Shown in pieces: positions 16,668 through 24,235 of a stretch of 64,000 nt of DNA (positions are counted from its first letter, which is position 1; each line of letters begins with the position of its first letter). Source of the DNA: Fusibacter ferrireducens. GTDB lineage: Bacteria > Bacillota > Clostridia > Peptostreptococcales > Acidaminobacteraceae. The notes below the pieces were generated by a model, which saw nothing but the letters and a program-made list of their open reading frames with translations, searched no databases and was not told the origin of the DNA. Position numbers and translations under genes: made by a program. The DNA lies in assembly GCF_015352425.1 (NCBI RefSeq), contig NZ_JADKNH010000005.1, positions 248,001 to 312,000 of the forward strand, given 5' to 3'.

Positions 16668-16696
16668 TTGACACGGGAATCATATGGGTTTATAAT
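16668..16696 (+). promoter_or_regulatory. Perfect consensus sigma-A promoter of the AAA15-RloB unit
   Basis: TTGACA at 16668-16673 and TATAAT at 16691-16696 are both perfect and are separated by exactly 17 bases. Transcription should start about 16703, at the edge of palindrome 2. Confidence 0.88.
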
Positions 16697-16702
16697 AATG
16701 AT

Positions 16703-16721
16703 GAAGAGAAAAAATCTCTTC
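16703..16721. promoter_or_regulatory. Perfect palindrome 2 at the transcription start of the AAA15-RloB unit
   Basis: Arms GAAGAGA and TCTCTTC around AAAAA, immediately before the AGGAGG ribosome site. It could be a second operator or, in RNA, a 5' stem-loop next to the ribosome site. The core is identical to palindrome 1. Confidence 0.7.
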
Positions 16722-16735
16722 AGGAGGTATAGATT

Positions 16736-18106
16736 ATGCTTATAAGATTTAGCGTTGAAAATTTCAAATCCTTTGACGATAGACAAACGCTTGTGATGAT
16801 TCCAGCTAAAAAGCTTAAGACTAACAAAGAACATGTGATTCCTTTGAACAAGGTGTCTGTTCTCCGTAATGCGACTATATATGGAGCAAATGCTTCAGGC
16901 AAAACGAATATTATAGATGCAATCCGGTTTGCAAAGTATGTGATTACAAAGAAAATCCCTATAGAAGCTAGCAAAATGTACTGTAGAGTTTTCTCTGAAA
17001 ATCAAGAAATGGAAAGTAAATTTGATTTTGAAATCTACAAGAACGGCAAATTCTATGCCTATGGTTTTAGTTTATTAATGAGAGATCAGATCATAAAATC
17101 TGAGTGGCTTTATGAACTATTGCCGGGAAAAAACACTCAGACTATGCTGTTTGAAAGAGAGACCGATACCAACAAACTTGAGCTTGGCGAAAATTTGATG
17201 CTCGACGAGATTGATACCATGCGTTTTAAAACCTATAAATTGGACTTTGAAGATAACAATACAGGGCTATTTATTAGAGAAATGAACCGCAATAAAAAGA
17301 TGAATGAGGAATCAAAACTCACTTTTTTCAGAGATGTTTTTGAATGGTTTGATGAGGATTTGGTAACGATTTTTCCTGATCAACCCATTACAGATTTTGA
17401 ATACTTCTATGGTGATGGTGGCAATGATAAAATCAATGAAATCATTGAATTGTTTGATACAGGAATCTCAAAAGTCAAAATTGAGGAAATATCTGTTGCA
17501 GATTTAAAAAATAAAATACCTACTAAAATAGCGGATGATATTCTACAATCCTTTAAAAACAAAGTTGAAGACTCTGCGGATAATATGAAGACTATGATGT
17601 CGTTAAGAACAAATAATGCTTTCTATAATATAAAGGGTGCTAAGAGGGAAGAACCAGTCATTTCGACTATTATGCTTGAGCATGGCAATGCATTTAGCGA
17701 CTTTGAATTCTCAGAAGAGTCCGATGGCACAAGAAGATTATTTGACCTACTGGACATTTTAATCAGCAATGAAAAGAACAAAATTTACGTGATCGATGAA
17801 TTGGAGCGAAGCCTTCACCCAAAGCTGACCTATAAGTTCTTAGAACTTTTTTTCGACCATCTCAAAGAGAATGATACGCAACTTATTTTTACAACACATG
17901 AATCAACTATTATGGATCAGGAATTATTAAGAAGAGATGAAATTTGGTTTGTAGAGAGAAATAAGAATAACATTTCACATTTATATTCGCTAGATCGTTT
18001 TAAGGAGCGTTATGATAAAAAAATAAGCAAGGCATACCTTGAGGGTAGATATGGAGCAGTGCCTGTACTGAAAAACTTTTCAGACAAGGTGGGTGAAGAA
18101 GAATGA
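16736..18106 (+). CDS. AAA15-family ATPase of a defence-like operon (RloA/AbiLi type)
   Basis: A 456-residue SMC/ABC-like ATPase of the AAA15/AAA_21 class. The N-terminal strand MLIRFSVENFKSFDD and Walker A GANASGKTN (Lys56) are typical. The C-terminal half has IYVIDELERSLHP (Walker B, Asp354-Glu355, with the D-loop) and LIFTTHEST (switch histidine). The middle (about 90-320) is a variable insertion. ATPases of this group work with TOPRIM or RloB partners in phage-defence systems such as PARIS, RloAB and AbiL. The next gene, RloB-like, overlaps by four bases. GC looks lower than in the neighbouring metabolic genes, suggesting transfer. Confidence 0.9.
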   Translation: MLIRFSVENFKSFDDRQTLVMIPAKKLKTNKEHVIPLNKVSVLRNATIYGANASGKTNIIDAIRFAKYVITKKIPIEASKMYCRVFSENQEMESKFDFEIYKNGKFYAYGFSLLMRDQIIKSEWLYELLPGKNTQTMLFERETDTNKLELGENLMLDEIDTMRFKTYKLDFEDNNTGLFIREMNRNKKMNEESKLTFFRDVFEWFDEDLVTIFPDQPITDFEYFYGDGGNDKINEIIELFDTGISKVKIEEISVADLKNKIPTKIADDILQSFKNKVEDSADNMKTMMSLRTNNAFYNIKGAKREEPVISTIMLEHGNAFSDFEFSEESDGTRRLFDLLDILISNEKNKIYVIDELERSLHPKLTYKFLELFFDHLKENDTQLIFTTHESTIMDQELLRRDEIWFVERNKNNISHLYSLDRFKERYDKKISKAYLEGRYGAVPVLKNFSDKVGEEE

Positions 18107-18822
18107 GCCCTCTGAGAGAATTCCGGTCACTTACAACTAGATTTGAAGAAGACGTTAAAATAGATCTATTAAGAAGATACTATTTGATATTTGAAGGTGC
18201 CAATACAGAAAGGAAATACTTTCAAGGTGTTGCTAATAATAGAAAAGAGCTGGATATCAATAGTCAAATTGAACTTGTGATTCTTCATAAGGAAGGTGAT
18301 ATCGGCAGTTTCAGCCATCCAATTAAATTACTGGAGTTGATTGAGGAAAAGAAAAAATACTTAAAGCGTAATGGCAAATTTGATAGAACAATTGATAGAT
18401 TTGTAATTGTCTTTGATCGTGACAGCTATGAAGCGACAAAGGATTATGTTGAATTTATAGATAAAGCAAGTGTAGATAATATTCTGATAGTGACTAGTCC
18501 ATGTTTTGAACTGTGGTTGATTTTGCATTATCAAAATGCTATTGAAAAACATATTATACCTAATAAGAAGAGATTGTTTGATAATGAGAAAGTGAGTAGT
18601 TCACATACCTTTGCGAGTCGATTATTTTCTGAAATCTCAGGAACTAATCCTAAATCGGGAACATTTTTCAATAAATTAAAGAGCAGGATTGATCTTGCGA
18701 TTGAGCAAGAGAAGTCATTAGAGCGGGATATTTTTAAAATGGATACAGAAATCGGATCAAATGTTGGGGTTTTGATTGAACAGATGAGAGAAGATCCAAG
18801 GGATATGCTTAATAAAGATTAG
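18103..18822 (+). CDS. RloB-like protein (TOPRIM-type effector candidate)
   Basis: A 239-residue protein matching the RloB-like pattern: YYLIFEGANTERKYFQ near residues 26-41 (Glu31), FVIVFDRDSYE (Asp105 and Asp107) and ILIVTSPCFELWLILHY. The Glu plus DxD arrangement is what TOPRIM nucleases use for metals. It starts within the stop of the ATPase gene (ATGA overlap), so the pair is almost certainly co-translated. In the AbiL and RloAB systems the RloB-like protein is the likely effector restrained by the ATPase. That role is inferred from family knowledge and not shown here. Confidence 0.87.
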   Translation: MSPLREFRSLTTRFEEDVKIDLLRRYYLIFEGANTERKYFQGVANNRKELDINSQIELVILHKEGDIGSFSHPIKLLELIEEKKKYLKRNGKFDRTIDRFVIVFDRDSYEATKDYVEFIDKASVDNILIVTSPCFELWLILHYQNAIEKHIIPNKKRLFDNEKVSSSHTFASRLFSEISGTNPKSGTFFNKLKSRIDLAIEQEKSLERDIFKMDTEIGSNVGVLIEQMREDPRDMLNKD

Positions 18823-18830
18823 TAGTTGAA

Positions 18831-20114
18831 ATGAAAAGTATTGATCCTTTTCAAAATTTTAGTGTTTTAGAAGTAATTAAAATGAGCATATATTTTTGTA
18901 CAGAATACATTAAAATTCTAAGGAGTAAAAATGTGGAAATAAATGAGAACCCGTTTGAATATCATGAAAATGTTGAATATGTAGCATGCGTTGGCAACAA
19001 CGGTGGAACAGATAATTATGATATTCTAATAGGCTTTAGAAAATCTGTTGAAGTTCTAATTAATGCTGTCAAGCAAGGTGCTTCTGAGGATACTCTAATT
19101 TATCCGATTCTGTACAATGCGAGACATAGTGTTGAATTAAGTCTGAAATTGATTATTGAGAGAATTTTTAAAATTTATGATATTAAAAAGAAAGCGATTG
19201 ATCCAACGGATAAAAGAACATTTACTCATGATATTAAGATATTAGATTCAGTTATTCTTAAATATTTTGGAGTTGATAAACGAATTTATGAACTATATAA
19301 TAAAGCAAATACTTTTTTAGTGGATTACTTTTTTGATGTAGATGGTGATGCTTTTAAATATGATACGGATCATAGTGGCAATTATCATATGATTAAACAT
19401 GGTATCTCGTCAATTAGTATTGATATCCTCGAAGTTAAGTTTAATGAGCTTATGCAATTGCTTGATGAATTAATTTACAATCTTAATCTTATGTGTGATG
19501 AATATAAAGTCGGGACTTTCACAAAAAGTCTTTCAAGAGAAGATATCAAAAATATCGCTCATTCACTTCCTAAACGTGAGCAGTGGGTAAATGAAGTGTT
19601 TAAGGATAAAAAGAATAAAATTAGATCGGAATACGGCATTGGCTCTCATGAATTATCGGAAGTAATTAATCTGATTCAGAAACATAGAGAATTTTGTGTC
19701 CTGATCAATTTGGAGATCCTGATTGGGGATATTCCGATCAATGAACTCAGAGATTACGCCAATTTAGTTTTGAAAATTGAAAAGTACAGTATTGAAAATG
19801 AACAACATCCATTCTCCAAGGAGTTGCTATTTAAAATCCAAGAAAAGGAAAGATTAAGGAAAAGATTATCTGAAGGCATTTCTGATAGCACCATAACTTT
19901 CTTGATGACATTTAGAGAGTTCGGACGTTGCATGGAATGCTACTCAGAGATGTTTGATGAGATTCATGCTTACTTTAAGAGCTTAAATTTAAATAGGAGA
20001 GATTCTCTTAATAAACTCAGTAAGTTAAGCACTTGTAAGTGTGTTTTAGTTGGAATGGAAAGATGTGGCCAAAAAACATATAAGAATGTTATCGAAAGTA
20101 TAATGAATTTTTAG
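18831..20114 (+). CDS. Unknown 427-residue protein, HEPN-like N-terminus, third gene of the defence-like operon
   Basis: A 427-residue protein of no family I recognise. Residues about 95-135 read YPILYNARHSVELSLKLIIERI followed after a gap by KRTFTHDIKILDSV; the R-x-S-V-E-L-x-L-K and T-H-D-I pattern is like helical HEPN-type domains, though the strict RNase motif R-x4-6-H is not clear. Residues 240-427 are a charged, helical region ending in several cysteines (CMECYSEM, STCKCVLVGMERCGQ). The ATG lies eight bases after the RloB stop, with no strong ribosome site, which suggests coupling. AT-rich like its two neighbours. It could be an accessory or toxin-like component, or an unrelated passenger. 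Confidence 0.62.
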   Translation: MKSIDPFQNFSVLEVIKMSIYFCTEYIKILRSKNVEINENPFEYHENVEYVACVGNNGGTDNYDILIGFRKSVEVLINAVKQGASEDTLIYPILYNARHSVELSLKLIIERIFKIYDIKKKAIDPTDKRTFTHDIKILDSVILKYFGVDKRIYELYNKANTFLVDYFFDVDGDAFKYDTDHSGNYHMIKHGISSISIDILEVKFNELMQLLDELIYNLNLMCDEYKVGTFTKSLSREDIKNIAHSLPKREQWVNEVFKDKKNKIRSEYGIGSHELSEVINLIQKHREFCVLINLEILIGDIPINELRDYANLVLKIEKYSIENEQHPFSKELLFKIQEKERLRKRLSEGISDSTITFLMTFREFGRCMECYSEMFDEIHAYFKSLNLNRRDSLNKLSKLSTCKCVLVGMERCGQKTYKNVIESIMNF

Positions 20115-20197
20115 TATATGAGATTTCAAGGCCCTTTGTATTCAAAATACGGACGAAAATCAATATTTTTTCCTTTACTTATTAAAAGATCCATCCC

Positions 20198-21058
20198 TTA
20201 TACGACCACGCACATGGCCACAACGCCTAAAAAGGTTAAGAGAACACCGCCGATCTTAGCGTAATCTTTGGATTCAGAGAGCAAGTTTATCCCCAAAATA
20301 CTGCTGAAGATAATGCTGAGCTGTCTGATTGGTGCGATTATGCTCACAGGTAACGTTTTCATGGCAAAGAGTACAAGTACATAAGTTAATGGCGATAAAA
20401 CGGCAATGATGAGGGCTTCTTTAAAATGATTTTGAAATAAGTGTTTTGCCTTATGAGGCGATTTGATCACGAGAGGTGTCAAAATAACGGTGCGACCTAG
20501 GTTGTTTAAAAAATCCAGTATCAGAGGTGAGATCAGCAATACAGACATCGTATATTTATCACTCAAAGTATAGATTGTGACCATTAAACCACAGAGCAGA
20601 GCGAATCCAATGGAAATCGGGCTTCTCTTTAGGTTTTTTATTTGTAATCCAGACAGGGTCATAGTTCCCATCAGGATCATGGCAATACCAATAAACTGAA
20701 TACCTTGAAGGGATTCACCTAAGAAAAATATTGCGAATAAAACGGTAAAAACAGGAGACACACCTCTTGTTACAGGATAGATAATGGACAAATCCCCAAT
20801 CCTATAGGCCTGATCCAAAAAGACAAAATAGAAAATATGCGCGAGGACACTCAATGTACAAAAGAAAATGCCTAAAGGTGTTAGAGTAAAAGGATATCTT
20901 ATTAGTATTAAAGCAATTACTGGCACGTATAGAATACAGGCCATCAAGGTGAACAGCCAAACAAAGAGAATGCCGCCTTGCACTTTTTTTAATACATAGT
21001 TCCAATAGGCATGCATTATAGTGGATAAAATAACAAATAGGAATGCAATTAAACTCAT
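20198..21058 (-). CDS. EamA/DMT family transporter
   Basis: A 286-residue protein with ten hydrophobic spans in two repeats of about 140 residues, the EamA (drug/metabolite transporter) layout. The first repeat ends with LGESLQGIQFIGIAMILMGT, the second with LLSESKDYAKIGGVLLTFLG, both typical. It probably exports an amino acid or metabolite. The ATG at 21058 follows GGAGGTA on the minus strand. A LysR gene lies divergently 163 bases away and is likely its regulator. Confidence 0.9.
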   Translation of the reverse strand: MSLIAFLFVILSTIMHAYWNYVLKKVQGGILFVWLFTLMACILYVPVIALILIRYPFTLTPLGIFFCTLSVLAHIFYFVFLDQAYRIGDLSIIYPVTRGVSPVFTVLFAIFFLGESLQGIQFIGIAMILMGTMTLSGLQIKNLKRSPISIGFALLCGLMVTIYTLSDKYTMSVLLISPLILDFLNNLGRTVILTPLVIKSPHKAKHLFQNHFKEALIIAVLSPLTYVLVLFAMKTLPVSIIAPIRQLSIIFSSILGINLLSESKDYAKIGGVLLTFLGVVAMCVVV

Positions 21059-21221
21059 AAAATACCTCCGTAAAAAAAATCTATGTACTCATCATAATTT
21101 ATTATATAATATTTAACAAACGGATATAATAGATAATAAATATTTAAATTTCAGATATTTAAATTATAGATAAATAGATAATAAACACTGGAGCTTAACA
21201 GATAGACATATGGAGGTATGA

Positions 21222-22097
21222 ATGTATTTCATAGGCATAGAGGCATTTTTAGCCATAGTAGAAAGCGGTAGCATTTCAAAGGCTGCAGATCTTTTACATA
21301 TTTCTCAATCTTCGGTGAGCTATCGACTAAAGACTCTGGAAAACGAACTTGGCTTTCAACTTTTAGAGAGGCATCAAGGCGTAAGGGGTATTACACTCAC
21401 CAGTCAGGGCCATAGTTACCTAAATGTGGCTGAAAAGCTCATGATTTTAAAAAATGATACAGATCATATCAGAAAAATGGATTATAAGATAAATGTTAGA
21501 ATAGGTGTGGCCGACAGCATCAGTTTATTTTTGCTCCCAGAGCTTTACAAGTCGGTTATTGATGAATTTGAAGAAATCAGACCTTTTATCATGACTCAAC
21601 ACACTATTGAAACTTATGAAACTATAAAGTCGAAAGAAATGGACATCGGATTTGTGAAAAGTGAATTTAACATGCCCAATGTTTTTGTCAAGAAAATTAT
21701 AGATGAAGAAATGGTACTTGTGAGGTATGGCAGTTCTTCAAAGTATACTCAGCCAATAGCGCCAAGTGAACTTGAAAGTAAAGATGAAATCTTTATGGAT
21801 TGGGGGTACGCTTATCAAATTTGGCATGACAATTGGTGGAAGCCCGACGACTATTTAATCCGTGTGGATGCAGCACATCTGGTGTTTAATATGCTGGATC
21901 ATGAAGACAAATGGACTATTGTGCCAAGGTCAATTTATAATGCATTTGCCGACAAAGGCGTATTTATTGAACAGAAGTTAACTTCAAGTCCACCCAATCG
22001 TTCCTGTTTTATGATTTACCATAAATATGCAGACAAGCTGAAGCAACCCTTTATTTCATATGTTGAACAATATCTTAGAGATATTTACAAAATCTAA
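21222..22097 (+). CDS. LysR family transcriptional regulator
   Basis: A 291-residue LysR protein. The DNA-binding part is MYFIGIEAFLAIVESGSISK through SSVSYRLKTLENELGFQLLERHQG, followed by an effector domain from about residue 85. It resembles the regulator at 5287-6186 in length and in the conserved YQIWHDNWW region (YEMWHEYWF there), so the two may be paralogues. The ribosome site is ATGGAGG. It is divergent from the EamA transporter, across a very AT-rich region with repeated TATTTAAATT and AGATAATAAA. Confidence 0.92.
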   Translation: MYFIGIEAFLAIVESGSISKAADLLHISQSSVSYRLKTLENELGFQLLERHQGVRGITLTSQGHSYLNVAEKLMILKNDTDHIRKMDYKINVRIGVADSISLFLLPELYKSVIDEFEEIRPFIMTQHTIETYETIKSKEMDIGFVKSEFNMPNVFVKKIIDEEMVLVRYGSSSKYTQPIAPSELESKDEIFMDWGYAYQIWHDNWWKPDDYLIRVDAAHLVFNMLDHEDKWTIVPRSIYNAFADKGVFIEQKLTSSPPNRSCFMIYHKYADKLKQPFISYVEQYLRDIYKI

Positions 22098-22120
22098 AGG
22101 TGTCGCTTAAAAATTGAGCA

Positions 22121-22189
22121 GGTGAGTACATGAAAAGGTGAGTACATGATCCGGTGAACACATGTGGGGATGATCGGATGAATACGTGA
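22121..22189 (+). repeat. Degenerate short tandem repeats, GGTGAGTACATGA unit
   Basis: Four copies begin at 22121, 22137, 22153 and 22176 (GGTGAGTACATGA, the same again, GGTGAACACATG, GGATGAATACGTGA). The first three are spaced at exactly 16 bases. They lie between the lysR stop and the terminator. Confidence 0.6.
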
Positions 22190-22195
22190 TTATAG

Positions 22196-22247
22196 AAAAA
22201 ACCTCCATAAAAATCATCTGTTGAACAGGTTTTTATGGAGGTTTTTT
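22196..22247. terminator. Bidirectional terminator between lysR and ybjQ
   Basis: Arms AAAAAACCTCCATAAAAA and TTTTTATGGAGGTTTTTT are fully complementary and give a U-run for both converging genes. Confidence 0.88.
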
Positions 22248-22252
22248 ATGTG

Positions 22253-22573
22253 TTATTTTATGACAACCGCAGTTCCAGCAGCAGTAACCATGAGCATATT
22301 GTTCGAAGTGCCCAATACTTCATAGTCAATATCTACACCGATCACTGCATTTGCACCCATCTGTTTTGCACGTGCTTCCATCTCTTTTAGAGCAGCGGAT
22401 CGTGCATCAACGAGTTCACCTTCATACGAATTAGAGCGTCCTCCAAAAAAATTGGTAAGGCCTGCCGCAAAATCTTTTACAAAATCCACACCATTAATCA
22501 CTTCTCCAAAGACGATGCCCTTGTATTCAATAACTTCTCTACCTTCAATTTGATTTGTTGTTGTAACAATCAT
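22253..22573 (-). CDS. YbjQ/UPF0145 family protein
   Basis: A 106-residue protein of the YbjQ (UPF0145) family. Marks: [20 protein letters not shown] at the start, [14 protein letters not shown], then [29 protein letters not shown] and the C-terminal [13 protein letters not shown]. The fold is a small oligomeric beta/alpha domain sometimes described as heavy-metal binding; no function is established. The ribosome site AAGGAGGT is present on the minus strand. The gene stands alone. Confidence 0.93.
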   Translation of the reverse strand: MIVTTTNQIEGREVIEYKGIVFGEVINGVDFVKDFAAGLTNFFGGRSNSYEGELVDARSAALKEMEARAKQMGANAVIGVDIDYEVLGTSNNMLMVTAAGTAVVIK

Positions 22574-22788
22574 ATTATACCTCCTTATAAAATAAATGTA
22601 ACGATATCATTTCTTTTTATATTTTTCTGGCCTCTTTAGGATATAATAACAAAAAAGCATTAAAAAAGTGTTAAAGAAATCAAAAAGGTCTCGTAAATTG
22701 ATAATAAAATAATATGTTCATATGACTGTATTTAGGGTATAAAGAATAGACAATCATAGTTGATAGAAAGCTAAAAAAGGGGAGAATT

Positions 22789-24222
22789 ATGAAGAGCATA
22801 TTAAAGTTGGGCACATTAATGGTCTTTATGTTGGTGATGGGAATGCTTTTTGGGTGCAGCCATCTGATGGAGAAAAGTAGCTTGTTGGACCCCAATAAAC
22901 CTATTACGGTAACAGTTTGGCATTACTACAATGGTAATATTAAGGAGTCTTTTGATGACTTGGTATCGGCATTTAATGAAACGGTTGGCATGGAAAAGGG
23001 CATTGTGGTTGAGGCTAAGAGCCAAGGAGATGTCAATCAGTTGGCGACGGCAGTATTTGACGCTGCAAATGGCTCTATTGGTTCTTCACCGATGCCAGAC
23101 ATATTTGCATCCTATCCGGATAACGCTTACAGAGTGAGCCAAATTATAGATTTGGTAAGTTTGGAAACTTACTTTTCTGAATCGGAAATCAATGCCTATA
23201 GACGTGAGTTTTTAGAAGAAGGTCAATTCTTATCAAATGGCCAATTGTTTATTGTGCCTATTGCCAAGTCAACGGAGAACTTGTTTGTCAATAAAGATTA
23301 TTGGGACAAATTTGCTTCTGAAAATGGTTTTACCGATGAAGACTTAAGCACATGGGAAGGTCTTTACAATGTCTCAAAAGTCTATTATGAAACCACAGGC
23401 AGGGGGTTCTTTGGAATAGACGCCAGCGCTAATTTTATGCTCTTGGTGTCCATGCAGCTTGGGACAGAACTGTTTGATTATTCGGGGGATAAGGTCGCTT
23501 TTAATTTGACGCCTGAAGTTGCAAAACACATATGGGATTATTATTATACGCCTTATGTAAAAGGGTACTTTTCAAAAACAGGTCGATTCTGTTCTGACGA
23601 TGCTAAGACGGGCACTGTACTTGCTTATACGGGTTCCACTGCAGGTGCGGCATATTTTCCAACTGAAGTGACTTTTAGTCAACAAGATGTACATTCAATT
23701 GAACCGCTCGTATTACCATATCCTTACTTTAAATCGGGAAAACCTTACGCGATTCAGCAAGGTGCAGGCATGTGTATTTCAAAAAGTGACGCGGCACATG
23801 AATACGCGGCGACACTTTTCTTGAAGTGGTTTACAGAAGCAAATCAAAATCTAAAATTTGCAGTATCCACAGGTTACCTTCCTGTAAAAAATGAAGCTCT
23901 GGAAGAGACAAAATTACTTGGGGCCTTGGAAGGGACAGAACCAACGAATCCGGCGATAAAAGCGTCCATTATGACAACTACAAAAATGTTTGAAAGATAC
24001 GAATTTTACAATAACAAGCCATTTTTAGGCAGTTATGAAATTAGAGTTTTGCTTGAAAAAAATATGTATGAAAAAACAGTGAGAGATTTAGAACAAATTA
24101 AGGAACGTGTGGACAACGGAGAAGATCGTGAACTTGTTATTGAAACCTTAATTTCACAAGAGGCATTTGGAAAATGGTATGAGCAAATATTACATGAAGC
24201 CAATTTGATATTAAAGAAATAG
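22789..24222 (+). CDS. Extracellular solute-binding lipoprotein (sugar-type, family 1)
   Basis: A 477-residue binding protein with a lipoprotein signal: hydrophobic residues 9-22 and the lipobox LFGC (Cys23). The mature part begins with ITVTVWHYYNG, typical of carbohydrate-type binding proteins, and has FASYPDNAY, IPIAKSTENLFVNKDYWDKF and LFLKWFTEANQNLKFAVSTGYLPV. No permease or ATPase gene is nearby. Instead it is 13 bases before a membrane GGDEF gene, so it may feed ligand information to that sensor and not to a transporter. That coupling is inference from gene order. Confidence 0.9.
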   Translation: MKSILKLGTLMVFMLVMGMLFGCSHLMEKSSLLDPNKPITVTVWHYYNGNIKESFDDLVSAFNETVGMEKGIVVEAKSQGDVNQLATAVFDAANGSIGSSPMPDIFASYPDNAYRVSQIIDLVSLETYFSESEINAYRREFLEEGQFLSNGQLFIVPIAKSTENLFVNKDYWDKFASENGFTDEDLSTWEGLYNVSKVYYETTGRGFFGIDASANFMLLVSMQLGTELFDYSGDKVAFNLTPEVAKHIWDYYYTPYVKGYFSKTGRFCSDDAKTGTVLAYTGSTAGAAYFPTEVTFSQQDVHSIEPLVLPYPYFKSGKPYAIQQGAGMCISKSDAAHEYAATLFLKWFTEANQNLKFAVSTGYLPVKNEALEETKLLGALEGTEPTNPAIKASIMTTTKMFERYEFYNNKPFLGSYEIRVLLEKNMYEKTVRDLEQIKERVDNGEDRELVIETLISQEAFGKWYEQILHEANLILKK

Positions 24223-24235
24223 AAAGGCTATTCGT

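Noticed and set aside
18831-20114. Calling the third defence-operon protein a HEPN RNase outright
   Set aside because: The R-x4-6-H catalytic motif could not be identified; only the general helical pattern is similar.
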